Of a stretch of 64,000 bases of DNA, positions 32,360 through 41,683 are shown piece by piece. The DNA is taken from the NCBI GenBank assembly GCA_913062555.1, contig CAJXVU010000005.1, positions 62,001-126,000 on the forward strand, read 5' to 3'. Both the position numbers and the translations under genes were made by a program. The number at the start of each line of letters is the position of its first letter. Position 1 is the first letter of the stretch. Under the pieces are notes generated by a model that was not told where the DNA came from, did no database searches, and saw only the letters and a list, made by a program, of their open reading frames with translations. This DNA comes from an uncultured Bacteroidota bacterium. Its GTDB lineage: Bacteria; Bacteroidota; Bacteroidia; Flavobacteriales; Flavobacteriaceae.

Positions 32360-35203
32360 TTAATGGGCTTCCAGCCAGTTGTCACCAAGATCGAGATCGA
32401 CATCTAAAGGCACAGATAAATGATAGGCATTTTCCATCTCTGTTTTAATTAAAGATTTCATAGTGTCTAGTTCTGGTTTGTAGACATCAAACACCAATTC
32501 ATCATGTACCTGTAATAGCATTTTGGTCTTATAATTACCTTCCACCAGTTTATTATAGATATTGATCATGGCAATTTTAATGATATCGGCCGCAGATCCT
32601 TGAATAGGGGCATTAACCGCATTTCGCTCAGCAGCACCACGTACTACCGCGTTTCGGGAATTGATATCCTTTAAATAGCGACGGCGACCTAAAACGGTTT
32701 GAACATAACCATGATCTCTCGCAAAATCGACTTGTGTACTAATATAACTTCTTAGTTTTGGATAGGTGGTATAATAGGTGTCGATGAGTTCCTTAGCTTC
32801 GCTACGTGACAGATCGGTTTGGTTACTCAGTCCAAAGGCAGAAACCCCATAAATAATTCCAAAATTAACGGTTTTAGCATTGCTACGTTGTTCTCGGGTC
32901 ACTTCATCTAAAGGCACATTAAACACGCGTGCAGCAGTAGAAGCATGAATGTCTTCGCCATTTTTAAAGGCATTGATCATATTATCTTCTTCGCTTAAAG
33001 CCGCAATTACACGAAGTTCAATTTGAGAATAATCGGCAGCAAGTAAGCAGTAATCTTTATCACGAGGCACGAATGCTTTACGCACTTGGCGCCCTCTTTC
33101 AGTACGAATTGGAATGTTTTGTAAGTTAGGATTGTTACTGCTCAGTCTTCCAGTAGCAGCAACGGTTTGCATATAGTCGGTATGAACACGTCCAGTTTGC
33201 TCGAGGACTTGTGTTGGTAAAGCATCAACATAGGTGCTCTTTAATTTTGCCAATCCGCGATATTCCAAAATGTTTTGAATTATTTCATGATCTTTAGCAA
33301 GGTAAGAGAGCACATCTTCGGCAGTTGAATATTGTCCTGTTTTTGTTTTTTTGGGTTTGTCGACAAGTTTTAGCTTTTCGAATAGAATAATCCCCAACTG
33401 TTTTGGAGAGGCGATATTAAAATCTTCACCAGCGGCTTCATAAATACTGACTTCTAAAGCTTTTATATCGGTATTTAAATTTTCTGCTAGGCCATTTAAA
33501 AAAGAAGTATCCAGATTGATGCCTTCAAGTTCCATAGCGGCTAATACTTTTACCAATGGAATCTCAATTTCATCAAATAACTTTTTAATATTAGCTTCCC
33601 CCAATTCATTTTGGAAATGCTCTTTTAATTGAAGGGTAATATCGGCATCTTCAACGGCATACTCGGTGAGTTTTTCTAAAGGGATATCTCGCATCGACAA
33701 TTGGTTTTTGCCCTTTTTACCAATGAGTTCTGTTATAGAAACAGGCGTGTAATTTAAATAGGTCTCGGAGAGGACATCCATATTATGACGCATATCTGGA
33801 TTGATAAGATAATGGGCAATCATAGTATCAAATAGTTTGCCTTTAACGACAATATTATATTTGGCTAGTACTTTAATATCGTATTTTAAATTCTGACCAA
33901 TTTTTTCGATATGATCAGCTTCGAAGAAGGGTCGCAATTGTTCTATTAATTCTTGAGCTTCATCTTTATTTTCGGGAAAATGCAGGTAAAACCCTTTACC
34001 AATTTCCCAGGAAAAAGCAATACCAACCAGTTCGGCAGTAATTGGATTAAGACCTGTGGTTTCGGTATCAAAACATACAGACGTTTGCGATATCAAATTT
34101 TTAAGAAACAATGTTGTACTAAGCCCAGGAGCTATATTTTGATAAAAATGAGAAGTTGTATGTATTGATCTTCTGCTAAAGTCATTAGTTGTTTCAGGGG
34201 TTGAGGTGTCATCTCCTCCAAACAGAGAGAATTGTCCGGCTCCAGCCGATGATGTTTCCTTTGTAGTGGGTGTTGGTTTATCTTGAGTTGTGGATTGAGA
34301 CGTTGACGCAGGGTCAGGTTGTACCGCAAAAGTTTTAACTAAGTTGTCAGTCAGTCGGCGGAATTCCAATTCCATAAAAATGGTTTTTACCGCATCTATA
34401 TCTGGGGTGTTGAGTTCAAAATCATCGAAGTTAAAATCAACTGGAACATCAAGAATGATAGTTGCAAGATCTTTTGATAGCAACCCTAAATCTTTTGCAG
34501 CCTCTATTTTCTCTTTTAATTTACCTTTCAACTCATGGGTATTTGCCAAAAGATTTTCCATAGACCCGTATTGTGCCAAAAATTTTTTCGCCGTTTTTTC
34601 TCCAACACCAGGGAGTCCAGGGATATTATCGGCAGAATCTCCCATCATTCCCAAGTAATCAATTACTTGTTCAGGACGTTCTACCGCAAACTTTTTCTGG
34701 ACTTCAGGAATTCCCCAGGTTTCATATCCTCCTCCAAACATTGGTCTGTACATGAAAATATTATCACTCACCAATTGGGCGAAATCCTTATCTGGGGTAA
34801 CCATATAGGTTTTGTAACCTTCTTTTTCTGCTTTTTTAGCTAAGGTTCCAATCACATCATCCGCTTCAAATCCTTCCTTAACCATGATGGGAATATGCAT
34901 GGCTTTTAATATTTGTTCAATATAAGGCACTGCAATTTTTATCGCTTCAGGAGTCGCATCACGATTGGCTTTATACTCAGGAAAAGCTTCTTTCCTCGCA
35001 ACGCTTCCGCCTTTGTCAAAACACACGGCCAAATGATCTGGGCGTTCACGTTTTATAACATCTAATAAGGAATTTGTAAACCCCAATATAGCTGAAGTAT
35101 CAACACCTTTTGAATTGATTCGTGGGTTTTTAATAAATGCATAGTAGCCTCGAAATATTAAAGCGTAGGCATCAACTAAGAAGAGTCTTTTTTGTTCTGA
35201 CAT
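32360..35203 (-). CDS. polA: DNA polymerase I
   Basis: The 947-residue protein has all three domains. The 5'-3' exonuclease/flap domain (1-290) shows FEADDVIGTLA, TPDKDFAQLV and GDSADNIPGLPGVGEKTA. The 3'-5' exonuclease domain (about 355-540) keeps its acidic residues (CFDTETTGL and YAVEDADIT), so proofreading is likely intact, unlike in some other bacterial PolA proteins. The polymerase domain shows motif A DYSQIELRVIAALS, motif B RSNAKTVNFGIIYG and motif C LLQVHDELVFD. A Ser/Thr-rich linker lies near 295-345. It acts in repair and Okazaki fragment processing. Confidence 0.97.
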   Translation of the reverse strand: MSEQKRLFLVDAYALIFRGYYAFIKNPRINSKGVDTSAILGFTNSLLDVIKRERPDHLAVCFDKGGSVARKEAFPEYKANRDATPEAIKIAVPYIEQILKAMHIPIMVKEGFEADDVIGTLAKKAEKEGYKTYMVTPDKDFAQLVSDNIFMYRPMFGGGYETWGIPEVQKKFAVERPEQVIDYLGMMGDSADNIPGLPGVGEKTAKKFLAQYGSMENLLANTHELKGKLKEKIEAAKDLGLLSKDLATIILDVPVDFNFDDFELNTPDIDAVKTIFMELEFRRLTDNLVKTFAVQPDPASTSQSTTQDKPTPTTKETSSAGAGQFSLFGGDDTSTPETTNDFSRRSIHTTSHFYQNIAPGLSTTLFLKNLISQTSVCFDTETTGLNPITAELVGIAFSWEIGKGFYLHFPENKDEAQELIEQLRPFFEADHIEKIGQNLKYDIKVLAKYNIVVKGKLFDTMIAHYLINPDMRHNMDVLSETYLNYTPVSITELIGKKGKNQLSMRDIPLEKLTEYAVEDADITLQLKEHFQNELGEANIKKLFDEIEIPLVKVLAAMELEGINLDTSFLNGLAENLNTDIKALEVSIYEAAGEDFNIASPKQLGIILFEKLKLVDKPKKTKTGQYSTAEDVLSYLAKDHEIIQNILEYRGLAKLKSTYVDALPTQVLEQTGRVHTDYMQTVAATGRLSSNNPNLQNIPIRTERGRQVRKAFVPRDKDYCLLAADYSQIELRVIAALSEEDNMINAFKNGEDIHASTAARVFNVPLDEVTREQRSNAKTVNFGIIYGVSAFGLSNQTDLSRSEAKELIDTYYTTYPKLRSYISTQVDFARDHGYVQTVLGRRRYLKDINSRNAVVRGAAERNAVNAPIQGSAADIIKIAMINIYNKLVEGNYKTKMLLQVHDELVFDVYKPELDTMKSLIKTEMENAYHLSVPLDVDLDLGDNWLEAH

Positions 35204-35331
35204 GTTTTATATTATTGAAGACGATAAAACTACAAAACTTATCTGGCGAATAGAAAAAAAGGAGGAGGTATTAAGGCCCTTGTTTGGTATATTTTTTAAT
35301 AAAATATCACTTCAGGGGATATATAATCGTC

Positions 35332-35802
35332 TTATATTTTAATCTGTCGATCTATTTGTTGATCTAAAGAAATGAATGTTTCTGTTCTGGACACTCCAGT
35401 AATGGTTTGGATATCTCTATTAAGAACATGCATTAAATGTTCATTGTCTTTGCAGAGGACTTTAATTAAAATACTCCAATTTCCTGTTGTGTAATGACAC
35501 TCCAAAACTTCAGGTATTTTTTTAAGTTGTCTGACAGCATCGGGATTACTAACGGCTTTGTCAAGAAAAATACCAATAAATGCCATGGTTGTGTAACCCA
35601 ATATCTTTGGATTAATGACAAATTTTGAGCCTGAAATTAACTGTGATTTTTCAAGTTTTCTGAGACGTTGATGAATGGCAGCACCAGAAATACCAACTTG
35701 TCTGGCGATTTCAAGAACTGGGGTTCTGGCATCTTCCATTAAGGCACGTAATATCTTTTTATCGATACCATCGATGTGCAAGTTTTGATTTATAAACTTC
35801 AC
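35332..35802 (-). CDS. Lrp/AsnC-family transcriptional regulator
   Basis: The 156-residue protein has an N-terminal helix-turn-helix (about 12-60, IDKKILRALMEDARTPVLEIARQVGISGAAIHQRLRKLE) and a C-terminal RAM ligand-binding domain (about 75-150, MAFIGIFLDKAVSNPDAVRQLKKIPEVLECHYTTGNWSILIKV). Such regulators respond to amino acids. It lies 64 nt downstream of a saccharopine-dehydrogenase-like gene on the same strand, which hints at control of lysine or related amino-acid metabolism; that link is inferred. The interval 35204-35331 to polA contains nothing supported. Confidence 0.9.
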   Translation of the reverse strand: MKFINQNLHIDGIDKKILRALMEDARTPVLEIARQVGISGAAIHQRLRKLEKSQLISGSKFVINPKILGYTTMAFIGIFLDKAVSNPDAVRQLKKIPEVLECHYTTGNWSILIKVLCKDNEHLMHVLNRDIQTITGVSRTETFISLDQQIDRQIKI

Positions 35803-35866
35803 GAGCTTTTATGTTTAAAAATATAATATAAAAGTAGTAAAATGATTTAAAATGATAAGCTTTCTG

Positions 35867-37231
35867 TTAGATATTTAAAGGATTATAGCCAAAATAAGGA
35901 ACTTCTTTTTCTTTAAATTTGATCCCGTACTCTTCTAATTCTTTAAGAATAGGTTCATAAACTTCTTTACTTATTGGAATTTGCACACCTGGGGTTGTAA
36001 TTTTTTCATTTAATATGGCCAGAGTTGCAATGGCTACAGGTAATCCGACGGTTTTAGCCATGGCTGTATAGGTTTGATCATCTCCAATAGATACCATCGT
36101 CGCATCTATTTGCTGTACTTTACCATCCAGTTTATAACCAAACTTATGATACATCACAATCATGTCTTTCTCGCTTTCGTCCAGCGTCCAGCTATCCATT
36201 AAAATCTTTTGAAGAATTTGTGCTGGTGATGCTTTTTTAAGCCCAACCATTTTGTTAGCATTAAAAATATCGAGTTCTTCAAGTTTATCCCATACAATAT
36301 CGTCTTGGTCAATTTTTAACTGGTGTCTAAATTTCAGCTCTACTGAATCCGTTGGACTATAAGGTAAAAAAGCATTTATGAAATCACGATAACTCATGTT
36401 TTCACTATCGTCAATGTTATAACTGTCATCCGTCATACCAAGCATCAGAAACATTTGCCAAGCACGACTGAAACCTACTCGGCGCATTGTGCCTCTATAA
36501 AGTGTTTTGGCATTATTTAAACCATAAACACTTTGGTATTTCAACGAGTCTCTGTTGGCATATCCTTCAAAGCGGCCATAGCCTTCTATTTCAAGAAATT
36601 CAGTTCTTCTAAAAAGCTGATTATATGGAATGTATTTATATTTACCTTCTTGCAGAAATTTTGCTGCACCACCTTGTCCAGCCACAACGACATTTCTTGG
36701 ATTCCACGTAAACTTATAATTCCAAAGATTATTATCACTCTCGGGAGCAACTAGGCCGCCAGTAAATGATTCGAATAAAATAATATCGCCACCTTTATCC
36801 CTAATTTTGTCAATAACCTTCATGGCACTCATATGGTCTATTCCTGGGTCTACCCCAATTTCATTCATGAAAATGAGCCCTTTATTTTTAACCGCTTCAT
36901 CAAGTGCTTGCATCTCACTACTAATATAAGATGCTGTTACCATGTTTTTACCAAGGACAAGACAGTCTTTAGCCACTTCAACATGAAATCGTGTAGGGAG
37001 CATGGAAACAACAATATCGGCATTACTAATGGCATTCGATCTTGATTTTTGATCAAATACATCGAGCCTGATTGCATTAGCATGACTCGAGTTTCCAATT
37101 AATTTCTTGGCGTTCTCTAAAGAAACATCACAAATTGTTATATGTAAATTTTCAGATTCAGCTTTATCTAAAAAATATTTAATTAAATAAGATGAAGATT
37201 TGCCAGAACCGATAACCAAAATCTTTCGCAT
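35867..37231 (-). CDS. saccharopine dehydrogenase-like NAD(P)-dependent oxidoreductase
   Basis: The 454-residue protein has an N-terminal Rossmann domain (MRKILVIGSGKSSSYLIKYFL, then DVSLENAKKL and ADIVVSMLP). The saccharopine dehydrogenase C-terminal domain carries NEIGVDPGIDHMSAMKVID, FESFTGGLVAPES and NNLWNYKFTWNPRNVVVAGQGGAAKF. The fold and length match glutamate-forming saccharopine reductases (LYS9-like), which interconvert saccharopine and aminoadipate semialdehyde plus glutamate. No lysine-ketoglutarate reductase gene is adjacent, so the substrate in this organism is not settled. An Lrp-type regulator gene follows. It is divergent from the DUF423 gene. Confidence 0.85.
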   Translation of the reverse strand: MRKILVIGSGKSSSYLIKYFLDKAESENLHITICDVSLENAKKLIGNSSHANAIRLDVFDQKSRSNAISNADIVVSMLPTRFHVEVAKDCLVLGKNMVTASYISSEMQALDEAVKNKGLIFMNEIGVDPGIDHMSAMKVIDKIRDKGGDIILFESFTGGLVAPESDNNLWNYKFTWNPRNVVVAGQGGAAKFLQEGKYKYIPYNQLFRRTEFLEIEGYGRFEGYANRDSLKYQSVYGLNNAKTLYRGTMRRVGFSRAWQMFLMLGMTDDSYNIDDSENMSYRDFINAFLPYSPTDSVELKFRHQLKIDQDDIVWDKLEELDIFNANKMVGLKKASPAQILQKILMDSWTLDESEKDMIVMYHKFGYKLDGKVQQIDATMVSIGDDQTYTAMAKTVGLPVAIATLAILNEKITTPGVQIPISKEVYEPILKELEEYGIKFKEKEVPYFGYNPLNI

Positions 37232-37318
37232 AGTTAGAATAGTTGAGTAATTTTGTTATTATTTATGCCACGAATGTAATAAATGAAATTGTTATAAAAA
37301 CTTAAAACAAAAATTAAT

Positions 37319-37708
37319 ATGAACAAAAAAATTTTGGTTTCAGGAAGTATTATTGGTTTACTCGCTGTGATACTTGGCGCATTTGCTGCCCATGGTTTAG
37401 AAAAAAGTATTTCGCCAGACGCTATAGAGACCTTTCAAACAGGGGTGCGTTACCAAATGTATCATGCCATAGTCCTTTTGTTTGTTGGGAGCACTACAAT
37501 ATTGAGTTCAAAAACAAAGAAGCGAATCTATTATACATTGGTATTAGGGGTCTTGTTCTTTTCTGGATCAATTTATGGGTTGGCGACCAATACCTTGACA
37601 GGGTTTGATTTTACCACTATTGGGTTTGTCACACCAATAGGCGGTTTGTTTTTTATTATATCATGGATACTGATGATGCTTGATTTTCTGAAATTTAAAG
37701 CAGAATAA
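37319..37708 (+). CDS. DUF423 family membrane protein
   Basis: The 129-residue protein has four membrane segments and the family N-terminus ILVSGSIIGLLAVILGAFAAHGLEKSISPDAIETFQTGVRYQMYHAI. A conserved glycine-rich pattern (FFSGSIYGLA and GFVTPIGGLFFIISWILM) follows. DUF423 proteins are small inner-membrane proteins of unknown function found widely in bacteria. It is a short monocistronic-looking gene, 66 nt before pckA, which has its own promoter. Confidence 0.9.
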   Translation: MNKKILVSGSIIGLLAVILGAFAAHGLEKSISPDAIETFQTGVRYQMYHAIVLLFVGSTTILSSKTKKRIYYTLVLGVLFFSGSIYGLATNTLTGFDFTTIGFVTPIGGLFFIISWILMMLDFLKFKAE

Positions 37709-37722
37709 AATCGTTTTTTAAA

Positions 37723-37751
37723 TTGGTGTTTTAGAAAAATTTATACTTTTG
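37723..37751 (+). promoter_or_regulatory. TTG / TAnnTTTG promoter of pckA
   Basis: TTG at 37723-37725, an 18-nt spacer and TACTTTTG at 37744-37751 fit the Bacteroidetes consensus, 23 nt before the pckA start codon. Confidence 0.65.
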
Positions 37752-37774
37752 TACCATAAACAACACTTAAAATT

Positions 37775-39391
37775 ATGGTGGATAACACCCAAGTTACGAA
37801 AACGATTGAGTTGAGTCAATATGGTATTAAGAATGCGATAGTAAACTATCAATTATCACCAGATCAACTTCACGAGAGTACAATTTCTAAAGCACAAGGC
37901 GTTGAGGCTTCTTCAGGAGCTTTGGCCGTAAATACTGGCGAGTTTACTGGACGTTCTCCAATGGATCGTTTTATTGTTAAAGACGATGTTACCAAAGACC
38001 GCGTTTGGTGGGGTGATATTAATATTCCTTTTGATAGTGATAAGTTTGAAAGCCTTTATAATAAGGTTACTGATTATTTATCGGAAAAAGAGGTTTTTGT
38101 TCGCGATAGCTATGCTTGTGCCGATGACGATTACCGAACTAACATTCGCGTAATTAATGAATATCCTTGGAGCAACATGTTTGCTTACAATATGTTTTTA
38201 CGTCCCACTCCAGCAGAATTAGAAAACTTCGCCCCGGAATGGGTAGTTGTAAATGCACCTGGATTTATGGCTAATCCAGAAGTTGATGGTACACGTCAAC
38301 ACAATTTTGCGATTTTAGATTTTACAAGAAAAATTGCACTTATTGGGGGGACAGGATATACTGGGGAAATTAAGAAAGGTATTTTTTCTGCCTTAAATTT
38401 TATCCTTCCAGTATTTAAAAACACACTACCAATGCACTGTAGTGCAAATGTTGGAGAAGCTGGAGATACTGCTATTTTCTTTGGATTATCCGGAACCGGT
38501 AAAACAACGTTATCAACCGATCCTAATAGAAGTTTAATTGGTGATGATGAACATGGTTGGACCAATGAAAATACTGTTTTTAATTTTGAAGGCGGATGTT
38601 ATGCTAAGGTGATTAATCTTTCAAGAGAGAACGAACCTGAAATTTATGATGCCATAAAAAAAGGATCAATTCTTGAAAATGTAGTTCTAGCTGATAATGG
38701 TGATGTAGATTTTGAAAACACATCTATAACTCAAAATACAAGAGTGAGTTATCCTATTTATCATATTGATAATATTAGTCAGCCCTCAATTGGTAAAAAC
38801 CCTAAAAATATATTCTTCTTAACTGCTGATGCTTTTGGAGTATTACCTCCAATTTCTAAGTTAACACCTAGTCAAGCTGCCTACCATTTTATATCGGGAT
38901 ATACTGCAAAAGTTGCAGGAACTGAAGCTGGTGTGGTTGAGCCACAGCCCTCATTTTCGGCATGTTTTGGAGCGCCATTTATGCCCTTACACCCTGCTAA
39001 ATATGCAGAGATGTTAAGTCATAAAATGACAGAAGCGGGGGTTAATGTTTGGTTAGTAAATACAGGCTGGACAGGAGGCCCATACGGCGTTGGAACGAGA
39101 ATGAAATTAAAATATACTCGAGCAATGATAAATGCAGTGTTAAATGGTGATCTTGGCGATTACACTTACGAAAATTACCATATTCATTCAGTCTTTGGGG
39201 TTGCTCAACCAAGATCATGTCCAGGTGTACCAACGGAGGTGTTGAGTCCTAGAACAACATGGAATAATGATAAGGCCTATTATGAAACGGCGTTTAAATT
39301 GTCGAATGCCTTTAGAGTAAATTTCGAACAATTTGAAGCTGATGCTCCAGAAGAAATTAGACGTGGTGGACCACAGCGATTTACATTATAA
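37775..39391 (+). CDS. pckA: phosphoenolpyruvate carboxykinase (ATP)
   Basis: The 538-residue protein matches ATP-type PEPCK. Landmarks are the substrate loop GEFTGRSPMDRFIVKD, the metal and oxaloacetate-binding PMHCSANVGE, the P-loop GLSGTGKTTLSTDP, the following LIGDDEHGW, and VNTGWTGGPYGVGTRMKL. It converts oxaloacetate and ATP to phosphoenolpyruvate, CO2 and ADP in gluconeogenesis, or runs in reverse. It forms a single-gene unit bounded by the promoter at 37723-37751 and the terminator at 39408-39445. maeB, elsewhere in the window, serves the same pyruvate/PEP-oxaloacetate node. Confidence 0.97.
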   Translation: MVDNTQVTKTIELSQYGIKNAIVNYQLSPDQLHESTISKAQGVEASSGALAVNTGEFTGRSPMDRFIVKDDVTKDRVWWGDINIPFDSDKFESLYNKVTDYLSEKEVFVRDSYACADDDYRTNIRVINEYPWSNMFAYNMFLRPTPAELENFAPEWVVVNAPGFMANPEVDGTRQHNFAILDFTRKIALIGGTGYTGEIKKGIFSALNFILPVFKNTLPMHCSANVGEAGDTAIFFGLSGTGKTTLSTDPNRSLIGDDEHGWTNENTVFNFEGGCYAKVINLSRENEPEIYDAIKKGSILENVVLADNGDVDFENTSITQNTRVSYPIYHIDNISQPSIGKNPKNIFFLTADAFGVLPPISKLTPSQAAYHFISGYTAKVAGTEAGVVEPQPSFSACFGAPFMPLHPAKYAEMLSHKMTEAGVNVWLVNTGWTGGPYGVGTRMKLKYTRAMINAVLNGDLGDYTYENYHIHSVFGVAQPRSCPGVPTEVLSPRTTWNNDKAYYETAFKLSNAFRVNFEQFEADAPEEIRRGGPQRFTL

Positions 39392-39407
39392 GCAAATTGA
39401 TACTATT

Positions 39408-39445
39408 AAAAAAGCCTGATTTAGTGATAAATCAGGCTTTTTTTT
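39408..39445. terminator. bidirectional terminator between pckA and hemD
   Basis: A 16-bp perfect stem (AAAAAAGCCTGATTTA / TAAATCAGGCTTTTTT) closes on a GTGA tetraloop and ends in T residues. The mirrored A and T runs allow use by both convergent genes. Confidence 0.9.
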
Positions 39446-39461
39446 ATGTTTAAAAACAGGA

Positions 39462-40208
39462 CTATTTCTTATTGGCTGTTTGAATATATTTATCCAAAGC
39501 CATGGTCATAGAAGGTGTTTCTGGAGTTGGAGCAGCAATATCTACTCGCAACCCTTTATTCTCAACAGCCTTAACAGTGGTGTTGCCAAATACGGCTATT
39601 CGTGTGTCGTTTTGTTTGAAATCTGGGAAATTATGAAATAAAGATTCTATTCCAGAAGGACTGAAAAATACTAAAACATCATAGGATACATTGGCCAAAT
39701 CAGATAAATCACTAATAACTGTTTTGTAAAATGTTGATTGTTTCCAATTCACACCTAATTTATTTAATATCTCAGGAACAGATGGTTTTACTTTATCTGT
39801 TGTAGGAAGTAAAAACTTTTCATCTTTATATTTCTTGATTAATGGAGATAACTCTGTAAAGGTGCGTTTACCAACATATATTTTTCGTTTTCTGTACACT
39901 ACATATTTTTGTAAGTAGTATGCCACAGCTTCCGATTGACAAAAATATTTTAAAGAATCTGGAACTTTAAATCGCATTTCATCTGCAACTCTAAAAAAGT
40001 GATCAACAGCATTTCTACTTGTAAGAATTATTGCGGTATAATTATTTAAATCAACTTTTTCTAATCTAATTTCTTTTGCAGATACCCCTTCAACATGAAT
40101 AAAAGGTCTAAAATCGATCTTTACACGTTGCTTTTCTTGTAAATCAAAATAAGGAGAATTTTCCACTTTAGGTTCCGGTTGCGAAACCAAAATTGTTTTC
40201 ACTTTCAT
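39462..40208 (-). CDS. hemD: uroporphyrinogen-III synthase
   Basis: The 248-residue protein fits the HemD4 two-lobed fold. Recognisable stretches are KTILVSQPEP at the start, YTAIILTSRNAVDHFFRVADEM, KYKDEKFLLPTTDKVKP, and YDVLVFFSPSGIESLFHNF followed by IAVFGNTTVKAVENKGLRVDIAAPTPETPSM. It cyclises hydroxymethylbilane to uroporphyrinogen III in haem synthesis. The family has low sequence identity, but the SPSGIESL and PTPETPSM motifs are typical of Bacteroidetes members. It lies 24 nt after a DUF4271 gene, a common pairing in this phylum. Confidence 0.88.
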   Translation of the reverse strand: MKVKTILVSQPEPKVENSPYFDLQEKQRVKIDFRPFIHVEGVSAKEIRLEKVDLNNYTAIILTSRNAVDHFFRVADEMRFKVPDSLKYFCQSEAVAYYLQKYVVYRKRKIYVGKRTFTELSPLIKKYKDEKFLLPTTDKVKPSVPEILNKLGVNWKQSTFYKTVISDLSDLANVSYDVLVFFSPSGIESLFHNFPDFKQNDTRIAVFGNTTVKAVENKGLRVDIAAPTPETPSMTMALDKYIQTANKK

Positions 40209-40232
40209 AGGTAGACTTGTCGTTTTTATATA

Positions 40233-40880
40233 TTAACTATCTTTCAATAGCTTATACAATATTATATAAGGCCCGATTTCGAGTGCGCAAAGATACAAAA
40301 TAAAATAGAAAAAGTTATGTATTATAATTTTTTGATGGGATTTAATAGAAGTAATTAAACCTATTAAATTGATGAGTATCAGTACGCCTAGGATTACATA
40401 GAATATAGCTGGATTTGGGGGTATTACAAATACAAGAAAAACATTGATTGGTAACAATAATATACCAATGAAGTTTTTATAACTGGTTTTTTGAAATATA
40501 TAGGCATCGATTATCGTATTAATTTCAAACAAACTCGCAATGATACGATCTAAGAAGCTTTTAACCAATAGGACAATACCTATCCCTAAAGCAATTTTTA
40601 CAAGTAATATAATATCGAAAAGCAATGGATCAATTAAGGTCGTGTAGCACAATAATGAAAAAATTGACAGAGAAATAATTAAATTTAGAAATAATAAGCT
40701 GTCAAATTTATCGAAAAGTTTTTTTTCACGTGAATAAATTTTTAAGTATTTTGAATTGCCAACAACACCTAAAAACTCCCTAAATCTATTGGCATATACC
40801 TGTTTTGCTAATGTTAAAACACATAGGCTCAAAACAATTAATATGGTGTACCATTCGTTAGATATTATTTCACGTAACAT
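40233..40880 (-). CDS. DUF4271 family membrane protein
   Basis: The 215-residue protein has about six hydrophobic segments (for example WYTILIVLSLCVLTLAKQVY, LFDIILLVKIALGIGIVLLVK, FYVILGVLILINLIGLI and FFYFILYLCALEIGPYIILYKLL). The C-terminal ALEIGPYIILYK is characteristic of DUF4271 proteins, which in Bacteroidetes commonly precede hemD. The function is unknown; a role linked to haem or envelope assembly is only suggested by position. It is divergent from the mannosyltransferase gene at 40957. Confidence 0.85.
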   Translation of the reverse strand: MLREIISNEWYTILIVLSLCVLTLAKQVYANRFREFLGVVGNSKYLKIYSREKKLFDKFDSLLFLNLIISLSIFSLLCYTTLIDPLLFDIILLVKIALGIGIVLLVKSFLDRIIASLFEINTIIDAYIFQKTSYKNFIGILLLPINVFLVFVIPPNPAIFYVILGVLILINLIGLITSIKSHQKIIIHNFFYFILYLCALEIGPYIILYKLLKDS

Positions 40881-40931
40881 GGCTGCTAAATTATGAAGAA
40901 TATTTCTATAAAATTAATCCTGTAAATAACT

Positions 40932-40939
40932 TACTTTTG
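40932..40939 (+). promoter_or_regulatory. -7 box of the mannosyltransferase-pyrC operon
   Basis: TACTTTTG matches TAnnTTTG and lies 17 nt before the start codon at 40957. No TTG is present at the standard distance, so only the -7 half is supported. Confidence 0.45.
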
Positions 40940-40956
40940 CTAAAATTATTTTTTTA

Positions 40957-41682
40957 ATGAAAGACGCTATTGTCATTATCCCTACTTTTAATGAAATTGA
41001 AAATATTGAGGCCATTATTAGAACTACTTTTGGCTTAAATAAGGCTTTCGATATCCTTGTGGTTGATGACAATTCACCAGATTTAACAGGACTTAAAGTT
41101 AAGGAATTACAAAAGGAATTTAAGGATCAATTGTTCCTAGAAACTCGAAGAGAAAAGTCGGGTTTAGGGACCGCTTATATTCATGGGTTTAACTGGTGTT
41201 TGGATCGAGATTATAATTATATTTTTGAAATGGATGCCGATTTTTCACATAATCCAAATGATTTAGAACGATTGTATAATGCCTGTCATATTGATGGCGC
41301 CGATATGTCAATTGGATCTCGATATGTAAAAGGTGTAAATGTTGTAAATTGGCCTATGTCACGAGTATTATTGTCATATATGGCTTCGATATACGTGCGC
41401 GTAATAACTGGAATGAAAATTCATGATACAACAGCTGGATTTGTATGTTACAAACGATCAGTGTTAGAAAGAATTGATTTAGACAAAATTAAGTTTGTTG
41501 GCTACGCATTTCAAATAGAAATGAAATTTAAAGCCTATCTAAGGCGTTTTAAAATTATTGAAGTCCCAGTAATTTTTACAGATAGAACTAAAGGGGAATC
41601 AAAATTGAGTGGAGGGATAATTTCTGAAGCAATTTTTGGGGTGATTACAATGAAGATTAAAAGTTTATTAGGAAGAGAATAA
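40957..41682 (+). CDS. polyprenol monophosphomannose synthase (GT2 family)
   Basis: The 241-residue protein is a family 2 glycosyltransferase of the dolichyl/polyprenyl-phosphate mannose synthase type. It has IIPTFNEIENIEAIIRTTF at the N-terminus, LVVDDNSPDLTG, the metal-binding MDADFSHNP, SIGSRYVKG, and TAGFVCYKRSVL. It has no C-terminal membrane domain, so it would work at the membrane surface with GDP-mannose or another sugar nucleotide and polyprenyl phosphate. It starts an operon with dihydroorotase (1-nt gap) and a DUF4296 lipoprotein. Confidence 0.9.
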   Translation: MKDAIVIIPTFNEIENIEAIIRTTFGLNKAFDILVVDDNSPDLTGLKVKELQKEFKDQLFLETRREKSGLGTAYIHGFNWCLDRDYNYIFEMDADFSHNPNDLERLYNACHIDGADMSIGSRYVKGVNVVNWPMSRVLLSYMASIYVRVITGMKIHDTTAGFVCYKRSVLERIDLDKIKFVGYAFQIEMKFKAYLRRFKIIEVPVIFTDRTKGESKLSGGIISEAIFGVITMKIKSLLGRE

Positions 41683-41683
41683 A

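Noticed and set aside
40288-40295. TATCTTTG on the minus strand as an internal hemD promoter
   Set aside because: It lies within the end of the DUF4271 gene and has no TTG at the expected distance. The two genes are 24 nt apart and probably share a transcript.
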